From: UBA4717 sp045580165
GTDB taxonomy: Bacteria > Bacillota > Clostridia > Oscillospirales > CAG-272
NCBI GenBank assembly: GCA_045580165.1
Contig: JAZNNG010000030.1
Location: 9,060-73,059 of the forward strand
Length of the DNA: 64,000 bases
Direction: 5' to 3'
Part shown: piece by piece, positions 9,556-17,693 of the stretch
How positions within the stretch are numbered: position 1 is the first letter of the stretch
Layout: each line of letters begins with the position of its first letter
Notes under the pieces: generated by a model
What the model was told of the DNA's origin: nothing
Databases searched by the model: none
Seen by the model: the letters and a program-made list of their open reading frames with translations, nothing else
Program-made: the position numbers and the translations under genes

Positions 9556-10323
9556 ATGAACCCGAACCTTAAGAAACTTAATAAAATCGAGTTTGTCGTG
9601 ACCTTGGCCTGCACGGGCAGATGTAAGCATTGCTCCGAGGGAGAGCATACCTCCTCGGGCGAATACATAGACCCCGAAATCGCCGCCGATGCGGTGAGAA
9701 AGATCTCATCGGAGTATGATATCAAAACCGTTATGGCGTTTGGAGGCGAGCCGCTTTTGTATATAGACTCGACCTGTGCCATAATAAACGCGGCGCGTGA
9801 TATGAATGTGCCTCACCGACAGGTCATCACCAACGGTTATATTTCAAAAAAAGCTGATAAAATACGCGAAACTCTCCGTAAGCTTGCAGAGTGCGGAGTA
9901 AACGACCTGCTTTTGTCGGTTGACGCGTTTCACGAGGAAACTATCCCGCTTGACACCGTAAAGCTGTTTGCCGCCGAGGCGCAGAACTGCGGTATCCCGA
10001 TAAGACTTCAGCCTGCGTGGCTGGTGAGTCCTGAGGACAATAACCCCTACAATATCAAAACGCGCGAGATACTCGGGTCCTTTAGAGAAATGAAAATACC
10101 CGTCGGAGAGGGGAATATAGTTTTCCCCGAGGGCAACGCGCTCAAATACCTCGCCGACTATTTCACGGACACACTTCCCGAAAACCCGTACGTCGAGGAC
10201 CCACGCGACGTGAAATGCGTGTCGTTCTCGCCAAACGGCGACGTTTTGGACGGCAACGTCTACAAGTGCGATATTATGGAAATAATAAAAAAATACACCC
10301 CATCAGATGATTTGAAGCTATGA
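9556..10323 (+). CDS. Small radical SAM enzyme of unknown substrate
   Basis: 255 residues. The motif CTGRCKHC (residues 15-22) matches the CxxxCxxC iron-sulphur site that binds S-adenosylmethionine, and FGGEP is the SAM-contacting motif that follows. The barrel appears complete, but there is no long SPASM domain: only two further cysteines (VKC and YKC) lie near the C-terminus. It is the first of four genes joined by ATGA overlaps. The partners (two acetyltransferases and a P-loop kinase-like protein) suggest a small-molecule or peptide modification pathway, but nothing fixes the substrate. Confidence 0.82.
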   Translation: MNPNLKKLNKIEFVVTLACTGRCKHCSEGEHTSSGEYIDPEIAADAVRKISSEYDIKTVMAFGGEPLLYIDSTCAIINAARDMNVPHRQVITNGYISKKADKIRETLRKLAECGVNDLLLSVDAFHEETIPLDTVKLFAAEAQNCGIPIRLQPAWLVSPEDNNPYNIKTREILGSFREMKIPVGEGNIVFPEGNALKYLADYFTDTLPENPYVEDPRDVKCVSFSPNGDVLDGNVYKCDIMEIIKKYTPSDDLKL

Positions 10324-11090
10324 ACAATAAAGAAATTCTGAAAATTGCAATGGCGCAGTCAGCTATCGACCTGTGCGCCGATGCGAGTGATTTTGAAAAA
10401 AGCGATAATATTGTTGTCATCTCGCGCGAATGCGAGGGTGCAAGACGCTATCTGAAGCTTCCGTTTTCGTGTCAGCTTGTTTCCTACGGCAATAACGTGG
10501 TCGCGTCGGTGTCACCCGAATTTCGTGAGATCACCGAAGGCTATATAAACGCGTATCCCACGGAGCATATCTTTGAAACCCCGAATATGCACGTCTTGAA
10601 CGATGCACTTGTTGAACGCGGTCAGAGGATATGCTTTATGGCGGAGTATTTTCTGCCCGACGTTGACGCACTTCACCCACTCGATTGTCCGTATGAGTGG
10701 AGGATACTGTCAAAGCAGGATTTTACCGATCTCTATCTTCCCGAGTGGTCAAACTCACTTTGCGAAAAGAGGAAGGAGCTCGACGTGCTTGGCGTCGGAG
10801 CATACGACGGCGACCGCCTTATAGGGCTTGCCGCGTGTAGCGCCGACTGCGACACAATGTGGCAGATAGGCATTGACGTGCTCCCCGAATATCGCAGACA
10901 AGGCGTGGCATCGGCACTCACAAGCCGCCTTGCCATAGAAATACTGAAGCGTGGGAAAGTCCCCTTCTACTGCGCCGCTTGGTGCAACGTGAAGTCTGTT
11001 CGTAACGCTATCAGAAGCGGATTTCGACCTGCGTGGGTGGAAATGACGGCAAAGCCCTTGGAAACTGTCGACGGAATGAATGAAATATGA
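10320..11090 (+). CDS. GNAT-family N-acetyltransferase with an extra N-terminal domain
   Basis: 256 residues. The C-terminal half is a GNAT fold with the acetyl-CoA loop VLPEYRRQGVASALT. The N-terminal 110 residues look like a second, degenerate GNAT-like unit. The start overlaps the radical SAM stop by four bases, and the end overlaps the P-loop gene in the same way. It would transfer an acetyl group to an amine; the acceptor is unknown. Confidence 0.78.
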   Translation: MNNKEILKIAMAQSAIDLCADASDFEKSDNIVVISRECEGARRYLKLPFSCQLVSYGNNVVASVSPEFREITEGYINAYPTEHIFETPNMHVLNDALVERGQRICFMAEYFLPDVDALHPLDCPYEWRILSKQDFTDLYLPEWSNSLCEKRKELDVLGVGAYDGDRLIGLAACSADCDTMWQIGIDVLPEYRRQGVASALTSRLAIEILKRGKVPFYCAAWCNVKSVRNAIRSGFRPAWVEMTAKPLETVDGMNEI

Positions 11091-11578
11091 AAAAAATCAT
11101 AGTGATCGGATGTCCGGGAAGCGGAAAGAGCAGGTTTTCAAAAGCCTTACATAATATTACGGATGTTCCTCTTTATCACCTCGATATGATGTTCTGGAAT
11201 TCCGATAAAACCACGGTCCAAAAGAGCGTGTTTCTTGAACGACTTTCGGATGTGCTTGAAAATGACGAGTGGATAATTGACGGAAACTACGCGTCAACGT
11301 TAGAGCTCAGAATAAAAAAGTGCGACACCGTGTTTTTCCTCGACTATCCCGTTGACGTTTGTCTTAGCGGCGTCAGAGAAAGACGGGGAACACAGAGAGA
11401 TGATATGCCGTGGGTTGAAACCGAAGAGGACACCGAATTTATCGAATTCATAAAAGGATTTAATACAAATACTCGTCCAAATATACTTGAGCTTCTTGAT
11501 AGATATAAGGACAAAAAAGTAATTGTTTTCACAGATAGAAATGAATCGGAAGAATTTATAAAGGCATTAAACCAATGA
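11087..11578 (+). CDS. P-loop kinase-like protein (FlaR/adenylate kinase-related)
   Basis: 163 residues. The Walker A motif GCPGSGKS lies at residues 8-15. The order HLDMMFW then DEWIIDGNYASTLELRIKKCD resembles the family often annotated as DNA topology modulation protein FlaR or adenylate kinase-like ATPase. These are probably small-molecule kinases of unknown specificity. It is joined to both neighbours by ATGA overlaps. Confidence 0.75.
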   Translation: MKKIIVIGCPGSGKSRFSKALHNITDVPLYHLDMMFWNSDKTTVQKSVFLERLSDVLENDEWIIDGNYASTLELRIKKCDTVFFLDYPVDVCLSGVRERRGTQRDDMPWVETEEDTEFIEFIKGFNTNTRPNILELLDRYKDKKVIVFTDRNESEEFIKALNQ

Positions 11579-12108
11579 TACTTGAAACACAACGCCTCAT
11601 ATTTCGCCCGTGGCGTGAGGATGACGCAGAGGATTTATACAAATACGCGAGCGATTCAGACGTAGGCATGCCTGCAGGGTGGCTGCCGCACACGAGCGTC
11701 GAGAATAGCCTCGATATCATCCGCACGGTGTTTACTGCGCCCGAAACCTACGCCGTTTGCCTCAAAGAAAACGGCAAGCTTGTCGGATGTGTCGGTCTGC
11801 ACCGCAACGACCTTGCGGAAGCGGATGACGAATACGAGCTTGGATATTGGCTTGGCAAGCCGTTTTGGGGGCAGGGAATAATCCCCGAGGCATCGCGCGA
11901 GCTGCTCAGACACGCGTTTGTAGACCTCGGTATGAACAGAATATGGTGTGGCTACTACGACGGCAATACCAAAAGCCGACGTGTTATGGACAAGCTCGGC
12001 TTTGTCTATCAGCGCAAGACCGAAGGACTTGAGGTAAGCCTTCTCGGCGAGGTGCGAACAGGACATTCGATGCTCCTTACACGCGATGAGTGGAGTAAGA
12101 ACCAATAA
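11575..12108 (+). CDS. GNAT-family acetyltransferase, RimJ/RimL type
   Basis: 177 residues. The sequence starts ILETQRLIFRPWREDDAEDL, the typical opening of the RimJ/RimL-like acetyltransferase_3 family. It continues with ELGYWLGKPFWGQGIIPEA, which forms the acetyl-CoA loop, and MDKLGFVYQ near the end. Members acetylate protein N-termini or small amines, and the name alone does not mean a ribosomal target. It is the last gene of the radical SAM operon and is followed within three bases by a terminator. Confidence 0.82.
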   Translation: MILETQRLIFRPWREDDAEDLYKYASDSDVGMPAGWLPHTSVENSLDIIRTVFTAPETYAVCLKENGKLVGCVGLHRNDLAEADDEYELGYWLGKPFWGQGIIPEASRELLRHAFVDLGMNRIWCGYYDGNTKSRRVMDKLGFVYQRKTEGLEVSLLGEVRTGHSMLLTRDEWSKNQ

Positions 12109-12110
12109 TA

Positions 12111-12143
12111 AAAAATCACTTCAGAATTTCTGAAGTGATTTTT
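12111..12143. terminator. Bidirectional intrinsic terminator
   Basis: AAAAATCACTTCAG pairs with CTGAAGTGATTTTT around a 5-base loop, between the convergent acetyltransferase gene and the aminotransferase operon. It can end both transcripts. Confidence 0.88.
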
Positions 12144-12148
12144 GCTAT

Positions 12149-13345
12149 TTAAGCCTTATATTCCTTTGCAAGCTTTTCAAAAGCGGGCAGAGCACCCAAA
12201 ACGCGTGCCTTGTCAACGCAGTACGCGATCCTCACGTATCCATCGACACCGAAATCGTCGCAGGGAACAACGAGTATTTCGTGCTCCTTCGCTTTCTCGT
12301 AGAACTTGTACGCATCTTCTTCGAGCGCCTTTACGAAAAGGTAGAACGCACCGTCGGGCTTTACGCACTCATATCCGTATGCTGTGAGGTTATCATAAAG
12401 CAGATCGCGGTTTTCCTTGTAAACGTCAACGTTTACCTTCGCGTCAATGCAACGGGTGATGACCTGCTGGAACAAGCTCGGCGCGCAAACGTAGCCGAGG
12501 GATCTTCCCGCGCCGCAAACCGCAAGGTAAATGTTGCCTGCATCCTCCATATCGGGGCAAGCCGCGATATAACCGATTCGCTCGCCGGGGAGCGAGAGGG
12601 ATTTGGAGTAGGAGTAGCAAACGAGAGTGTTCTTATAATAATTCATAAGGTAGGGAACCTTAACACCGGAATATACGAGCTCGCGGTAAGGCTCGTCGGC
12701 AATAAGGTAGATAACGCGACCGTATTCCTTGGACTTTCTCTCAAGCACCTCGCAAAGCGCCTTTATGGTGTCCTCGGAATAAACGACACCGCTGGGGTTG
12801 TTCGGCGAGTTTACGATAACTGCCTTGGTGTTCTTGCTAATTTTGCTTTCAAAATCGGCAATATCTATCTGGAACGTCTTTTCCTCGGGCTTGCTAATAA
12901 CGATCTTACCGCCTGCATTTTCAATGAAAACACGGTACTCGGTAAAGAAGGGAGCAAACACGATGCACTCGTCTGCACAATCTTCCTCGATCACCGCCTT
13001 AAGACATATCGAGAGGGAAGCGGCGGCACCGCAGGTCATATAAATGAGGTTCGGGGATATGCCGACGTTGAAGCTTGTATTTATTCTGTCAGCAATAGCC
13101 TTGCGTACGCCTGCGTCACCCTGCGCCGAGGTGTAGCCGTGAAGCGTTACCGAGTTTTCGGTGTCAAGAAGCTCACGAATAGCCTCGTTTACTTCGGCAG
13201 GTGCGGGAACGCTGGGGTTGCCGAGACTGAAGTCAAATACGTTGCCCGCGCCTATCTCAGCCGCGCGCGCTTTACTGTATTCAAAAATTTCTCTGATTAT
13301 CGAGCGTTTGCTTCCAAGCCCGAACATTTTCTGATTGTATCCCAT
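12149..13345 (-). CDS. Class I/II PLP-dependent aminotransferase (probably aromatic amino acids)
   Basis: 398 residues of fold-type I aminotransferase. The PLP lysine is in SYSKSLSLPGERIGY. The NSPNNPSG motif and the ADEPYRE aspartate that contacts the pyridine nitrogen are both present. As last gene of the paaK-iorA-iorB-ACT operon it most likely converts aromatic amino acids to aryl-pyruvates, which the IOR complex then oxidises. That specificity is inferred from the neighbours; an aspartate/alanine-type activity cannot be excluded from sequence alone. Confidence 0.85.
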   Translation of the reverse strand: MGYNQKMFGLGSKRSIIREIFEYSKARAAEIGAGNVFDFSLGNPSVPAPAEVNEAIRELLDTENSVTLHGYTSAQGDAGVRKAIADRINTSFNVGISPNLIYMTCGAAASLSICLKAVIEEDCADECIVFAPFFTEYRVFIENAGGKIVISKPEEKTFQIDIADFESKISKNTKAVIVNSPNNPSGVVYSEDTIKALCEVLERKSKEYGRVIYLIADEPYRELVYSGVKVPYLMNYYKNTLVCYSYSKSLSLPGERIGYIAACPDMEDAGNIYLAVCGAGRSLGYVCAPSLFQQVITRCIDAKVNVDVYKENRDLLYDNLTAYGYECVKPDGAFYLFVKALEEDAYKFYEKAKEHEILVVPCDDFGVDGYVRIAYCVDKARVLGALPAFEKLAKEYKA

Positions 13346-13366
13346 AATTATCTCCGTTTATCAGAT

Positions 13367-13792
13367 TCAGATGTTTTTAAGCCCTTCGCAGTTGATGGTG
13401 CGAACGCCGCTGTTTTCGAGTATTTTGTCGATCTTTTCATCAGACGCCTTGAGAACAACGTACGCCTCGTCTGATTCTATCGAAAGTCCGTACATATATT
13501 CTATGTTAACGCCGTTTTCGTCGATCACCTTGAGAAGCTCCTGAAGACTGCCCGTCTTGTGGGGAATCTGTATGATCGAAACGTCCGAAAGGAGGGAAGA
13601 AAAGCCGTTTTCGGTAAGCTTTTCCTTTCCGAGAGCCGCGTTGTCAACGATAAGTCTGAGAAGACCGAATTCGGTGGTGTCGGCAAGGCTCATAGAGAGA
13701 ATATTTACCTTGTGCTCCTTGAGAACGCCTAAAACCTCGGAAAGTCTGCCGGCTCTGTTTTCAATAAATACTGTTAACTGTTTAGCAAACAT
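13367..13792 (-). CDS. Tandem ACT-domain regulatory protein
   Basis: 141 residues made of two ACT domains (about 4-70 and 71-140); the first opens QLTVFIENRAGRLSEVL. Free-standing ACT pairs bind amino acids and are frequent companions of IOR and PaaK genes. It probably senses the aromatic amino acid or its keto acid. An AAGGAG site precedes the ATG, and the gene is spaced 11 bases from iorB and 21 from the aminotransferase. Confidence 0.82.
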   Translation of the reverse strand: MFAKQLTVFIENRAGRLSEVLGVLKEHKVNILSMSLADTTEFGLLRLIVDNAALGKEKLTENGFSSLLSDVSIIQIPHKTGSLQELLKVIDENGVNIEYMYGLSIESDEAYVVLKASDEKIDKILENSGVRTINCEGLKNI

Positions 13793-13803
13793 AATATTTC
13801 TCC

Positions 13804-14376
13804 TTAGTGCTCTGCGTTATATCCGCAGTCAAAAGCCTTCTGGTTTATTTCAATGGTTTTTGCGGGAACGGTAGATGCGATGATATTCATCCAGGTATCC
13901 TTATCAAAGCCGATGAAATCAGCGGCAAATCCGAGAACTACCGAGTTAAGTACCTTGCTGTTTCCAAGCTCAAGAGCTATCTTCTGTCCGTCAATAGTAT
14001 ATACACTGTGCTCGGCTTTAAGTCCCTCAATAATGTTTTCCGGATATTCCTTTGCTCCGATAACGACCGTCATCGGGTCGATGCGGCAATCGTTTACAAC
14101 GAGAACGCCGTCACGCTTGAGAAAATGAGCGTATCTGAGAGCCTCAAGTCTTTCAAACGCGATTATAACGTCAGCCTGACCCTCTTCAACGACGGGCTCG
14201 CTTACGCTTTCGCCATAGCGAACGAAGGTAACAACGCTACCGCCTCTCTGCGCCATACCGTGTACCTCGGAGATCTTAACGTCATAGCCCATCTCCATAG
14301 CTGTCTTTCCTATAATTCTGCTGGTGAGCAGCGTACCCTGTCCGCCTACACCGACTATCATAATGTTCTTTATCAT
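13804..14376 (-). CDS. iorB: Indolepyruvate:ferredoxin oxidoreductase, beta subunit
   Basis: 190 residues starting MIKNIMIVGVGGQGT. This ATG, two bases after the iorA stop and preceded by GGAGAG, is preferred to an in-frame start inside iorA. The Gly-rich opening and the GMAQRGGSV segment are typical of the gamma/beta domain of 2-oxoacid:ferredoxin oxidoreductases. With IorA it decarboxylates aryl-pyruvates to aryl-acetyl-CoA and reduces ferredoxin in the cytoplasm. The enzyme is oxygen-labile, consistent with an anaerobe. Confidence 0.92.
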   Translation of the reverse strand: MIKNIMIVGVGGQGTLLTSRIIGKTAMEMGYDVKISEVHGMAQRGGSVVTFVRYGESVSEPVVEEGQADVIIAFERLEALRYAHFLKRDGVLVVNDCRIDPMTVVIGAKEYPENIIEGLKAEHSVYTIDGQKIALELGNSKVLNSVVLGFAADFIGFDKDTWMNIIASTVPAKTIEINQKAFDCGYNAEH

Positions 14377-14378
14377 AA

Positions 14379-16118
14379 TTATCTCTCCACCGTTTCGATA
14401 GCATTGAATTTGCAGTAATTTTTGCAAAGACCGCAGCCGTTACACATAGTAGCGTCGATCTTTACCTTTCCGTCCTCGCCGCGTGTCATAGCGGGACAGC
14501 CTATCTTCATACAAGCGCCGCACTTCTTGCACGCATCGGGATTAACCTTGCATACGTTCGGGAACTTCTGACCCTTGAGAAGAACGCAAGGCGATTTTGT
14601 GATTATTACGGTAAGAGTGTCGCCGTTTACACTTTCGGTAATAACTCTTTCAAGCTCCTTTACGTCAAACGCATTTACCTCGATGACGTTCTTGACACCG
14701 ACCGCACGGCAAAGCTCCGCGAGATCGATAGCGTAGGTATCCTCACCCTTGAGCGTCTTACCTGTCGCCGCGTGCTCCTGGTGACCCGTCATACCGGTGG
14801 TTCTGTTGTCGAGGATCATAACCGTACCGGTCGCCTTGTTGTATACCATATTAATAAGCGAGTTGATACCCGTATGTAAGAAGGTGGAGTCACCGATAAC
14901 GGCTACCCAATTTTTGATAAAGTCCTTGCCGCGGCCCTTTTCCATACCGTGGAGAGCAGAAATACTTGCCCCCATACAGATGGTGGTGTCGATAACTCCG
15001 AGAGGGGCGACCGCACCGAGAGTGTAGCATCCGATGTCACCCGACGCGTGTATCTTGAGCTTGCTCAGCACAGAGAATACGCTTCTGTGAGGACATCCGG
15101 GGCAGAGGATGGGAGGACGTGCAGGAGCATCCTGCTTGTCAAACGCCATCTCGTCCTTGCCGTAAAGAACGCGTCTGAGAAGATTAGCACTGTATTCGCC
15201 CTGCTTTGTAAAGAGCTCCTTGCCCTTTACCTCAAAGCCCCAAGCTCTTACCTGTTCTTCGATAACAGGCTCAAGCTCCTCGAATACGTAAACCGTTTCA
15301 ACCTCGCTGCAGAACTTTTCAACAAGTCCCTTTGCTATCGGGTTTACAAGACCGAACTTGAGGATACTTGCATCGGGGCAAACCTCTTTAACGTACTGGT
15401 ACGCGATACCGCAGGTGATAAAGCCGATCTTCTTGTCCTTTATCTCCATCTTGTTAACGGGGAAACTTTCCGCATCCTTTGCCATACGGAGCTCTCTGTC
15501 CTCAACAACGAGGTGTCTGCCGATAGCGGATGCAGGCATCATAACGTACTTCTGTGCGTTTCTTGTGTATTCCTTGTCCTGAACCTCAACTCTGTCGCAA
15601 AGCTCAACTGCGCTCTGTGAGTGAGCGAGCTTTGTCGTCGTTCTGAGGATAACGGGAGTGTCGTATTTTTCGCTGAGCTCATAGCCGTATTTGATAAAGT
15701 CCTTTGCCTCTTGGCTGTCGGAGGGCTCAAGAACCGGAACGTGAGACGAGCGTCCGATCATTCTTGTGTCCTGCTCGTTCTGTGAGCTTGCGAGTCCGGG
15801 GTCGTCCGCAACCACGAATACCGAGCCGCCGCCGACACCCGTGTATGCAAATGTGTAGAGAGGGTCGCTTGCAACGTTGAGTCCGACGTGCTTCATACAA
15901 GCAAGACTGCGTACTCCCGAGATGGAAGCGCCGATAGCAACCTCTGCGGCAACCTTTTCGTTAGGCGCCCACTCTGTATATACTTCTTCGTATTTTGCAA
16001 GATATTCGCTTATTTCGGTGCTGGGCGTTCCGGGGTATGCGCTTGAAAGCTTAACACCTGCTTCAAATGCGCCTCTTGCAATTGCCTCGTTGCCGAGCAT
16101 AATAGTTTTGTTAGCCAT
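14379..16118 (-). CDS. iorA: Indolepyruvate:ferredoxin oxidoreductase, alpha subunit
   Basis: 579 residues, the full family length. The N-terminal pyrimidine-binding domain (AYPGTPSTEISEYL) is followed by the thiamine-diphosphate/Mg site (GDIGCYTLG and VIGDSTFLHTGINSL). A C-terminal ferredoxin domain has two Cys clusters (CKKCGACMKIGCP and CNGCGLCKNYCKF) for two [4Fe-4S] centres. It oxidises indole-, phenyl- and hydroxyphenyl-pyruvate with CoA. paaK and the aminotransferase on the same strand complete a route from aromatic amino acids to aryl acids. Confidence 0.95.
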   Translation of the reverse strand: MANKTIMLGNEAIARGAFEAGVKLSSAYPGTPSTEISEYLAKYEEVYTEWAPNEKVAAEVAIGASISGVRSLACMKHVGLNVASDPLYTFAYTGVGGGSVFVVADDPGLASSQNEQDTRMIGRSSHVPVLEPSDSQEAKDFIKYGYELSEKYDTPVILRTTTKLAHSQSAVELCDRVEVQDKEYTRNAQKYVMMPASAIGRHLVVEDRELRMAKDAESFPVNKMEIKDKKIGFITCGIAYQYVKEVCPDASILKFGLVNPIAKGLVEKFCSEVETVYVFEELEPVIEEQVRAWGFEVKGKELFTKQGEYSANLLRRVLYGKDEMAFDKQDAPARPPILCPGCPHRSVFSVLSKLKIHASGDIGCYTLGAVAPLGVIDTTICMGASISALHGMEKGRGKDFIKNWVAVIGDSTFLHTGINSLINMVYNKATGTVMILDNRTTGMTGHQEHAATGKTLKGEDTYAIDLAELCRAVGVKNVIEVNAFDVKELERVITESVNGDTLTVIITKSPCVLLKGQKFPNVCKVNPDACKKCGACMKIGCPAMTRGEDGKVKIDATMCNGCGLCKNYCKFNAIETVER

Positions 16119-16166
16119 TTTTATCTCCGTTCTGCCGCAAAAGCGACACGTATTGTTGTATGTATC

Positions 16167-17468
16167 TTACGCCTGATTTCTCAAGTCCTTGACTCTCTTT
16201 GCCTTGCCCTCGAATCTCTGGAGTGTGTTGGGGGACTCAAGAAGCACCTTTGCGTCGAGTCCGAGAATTATCTTGAGCTTGTTTTTTACCTCGGCGGTTA
16301 TCTTTTCAAGCACCTTGAACGAGTCGGTGCTGTGAGCAAGCTCGACCTTGATAGTAAGCTTGTCAAGATATCCCTCGCGCTCAAGTATGATCTCGTAGTG
16401 AGGACCAAGCTCCTCAACACTGAGTATTACCTCTTCTATCTGGCTCGGGAATACGTTAACGCCGCGAATCTTGAGCATATCGTCGCTTCTTCCCGAAAGG
16501 TTTTCCATACGGCAGAAGGTTCTTCCGCACTTACACTTTTCGTAGAACAGACGCGTGATGTCCTTTGTTCTGTAACGAATGAGGGGAAGGCCCTCCTTCT
16601 TGATGCAGGTGATAACAAGCTCGCCCTGCTCACCGGTGGGAAGTACCTCACCCGTCTTGGGGTCAATTATCTCGGGGATGAAGTAGTCCTCGTTTATGTG
16701 CATACCGCAGTGCTCAAGACATTCTCCCGATACACCGGGGCCCATAAGCTCGCTCATTCCGTAGTTTGACGTGATGAGAATGTCCTTGCCCCAGAACTTG
16801 TGCATTTCCTCGCGCATAGCATCCGTGAGAAGCTCACTTCCGACAAGAGCTATCTTTACCTTGAGGTCCTTTTGGGGATCAAGCCCCATTTCTCTTGCCA
16901 CTTCGGCAAGTCTGAGCGCGTACGAGGGGGTCGCAACAAGCAAAGACGTTTCAAAGTCCTGCATATACATTATCTGCTTCTGCGAATTACCCGTAGAGGA
17001 GGGAACGATAGCTGCGCCCACCTTTTCAAGACCGTAGTGGAGTCCGAGCGCACCCGTGAACATACCGTAGCCGAAGCATATCTGAGCAACGTCCGTAGAG
17101 GACGCGCCGCCCATACAGGCGATACGTGCTACGCACTCGGTCCAGGTCTCAAGGTCGCCCTTGGTGTAGCCGACGACGGTAGGCTTGCCCGTAGTTCCGC
17201 TTGACGCGTGGATTCTTACAAGCTCGTCCTTCTTGACCGCAAACAGACCGAAGGGATATGTATCTCTCATATCCTGCTTAGTCACGAACGGGAGCTTTGC
17301 GAGGTCGGGAAGGCTCTTGATGTCCTCGGGCTTGACGCCTGCTTCGTCCATTTTCTTGGCGTACGCAGGAACCTTTGCATAGACCCTGTTTACCGTTTCC
17401 TTGAGACGCTCAAGCTGAAGCGCCTCTAATTCTTCTCTGGGAAGTACTTCTTCTTTTGACCAAATCAT
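16167..17468 (-). CDS. paaK: Phenylacetate-CoA ligase (AMP-forming)
   Basis: 433 residues. The ATP/AMP-binding loop HASSGTTGKPTVVGYT and the ANL C-terminal part with SDDMLKIRGVNVFPSQIEE are clear. The family activates phenylacetate or related aryl acids to CoA esters. As first gene of an operon with iorAB and an aminotransferase it may act in either direction. In a fermenter, the reverse reaction could recover energy from aryl-acetyl-CoA; that direction is inference. The operon promoter lies 50 bases upstream. Confidence 0.9.
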   Translation of the reverse strand: MIWSKEEVLPREELEALQLERLKETVNRVYAKVPAYAKKMDEAGVKPEDIKSLPDLAKLPFVTKQDMRDTYPFGLFAVKKDELVRIHASSGTTGKPTVVGYTKGDLETWTECVARIACMGGASSTDVAQICFGYGMFTGALGLHYGLEKVGAAIVPSSTGNSQKQIMYMQDFETSLLVATPSYALRLAEVAREMGLDPQKDLKVKIALVGSELLTDAMREEMHKFWGKDILITSNYGMSELMGPGVSGECLEHCGMHINEDYFIPEIIDPKTGEVLPTGEQGELVITCIKKEGLPLIRYRTKDITRLFYEKCKCGRTFCRMENLSGRSDDMLKIRGVNVFPSQIEEVILSVEELGPHYEIILEREGYLDKLTIKVELAHSTDSFKVLEKITAEVKNKLKIILGLDAKVLLESPNTLQRFEGKAKRVKDLRNQA

Positions 17469-17518
17469 TTTGTTTACCTTCTGTGAGTATTGATGTGAAT
17501 ATAATAAATATGGTAAAA

Positions 17519-17547
17519 ATTATACCACAAAATCAGACTTTTGTCAA
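17519..17547 (-). promoter_or_regulatory. Consensus sigma-A promoter of the paaK-ior operon
   Basis: On the minus strand TTGACA (17542-17547) and TATAAT (17519-17524) are separated by 17 bases. Both hexamers are perfect consensus. Confidence 0.85.
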
Positions 17548-17613
17548 CAATTTTCCACCATTTTTGAGTATAATATAAAGCTCATTTGTTTTTGCATAAT
17601 TACCAAAAAACAG

Positions 17614-17642
17614 TTGACTTTTGTCGGATAATTTGGTATAAT
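17614..17642 (+). promoter_or_regulatory. Near-consensus sigma-A promoter of the uracil permease gene
   Basis: TTGACT (17614-17619) and TATAAT (17637-17642) with a 17-base spacer, about 50 bases before the ATG. A small GGGCGG-AAAA-CCGTCC hairpin follows at about 17652-17667 in the leader. I do not recognise it as a PyrR site or known riboswitch. Confidence 0.8.
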
Positions 17643-17693
17643 TAAAGATAAGGGCGGAAAACCGTCCTGTAAATATGTTTTGGAGGATTTCTT

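Noticed and set aside
9556..12108. RiPP cluster with a radical SAM maturase
   Set aside because: No precursor peptide, protease or dedicated exporter is adjacent, and the enzyme lacks a full SPASM domain. It is reported only as an operon of unknown purpose.
12281..13474. A 397-codon plus-strand frame opposite the aminotransferase and ACT genes
   Set aside because: It is antisense to two clear enzymes with intact motifs and has no ribosome site. Its amino acid make-up reflects the opposite strand.
17644..17693. Riboswitch or PyrR site in the uracil permease leader
   Set aside because: Only one six-base hairpin was found, with no terminator or known PyrR-binding loop. The leader is too short for a typical riboswitch.
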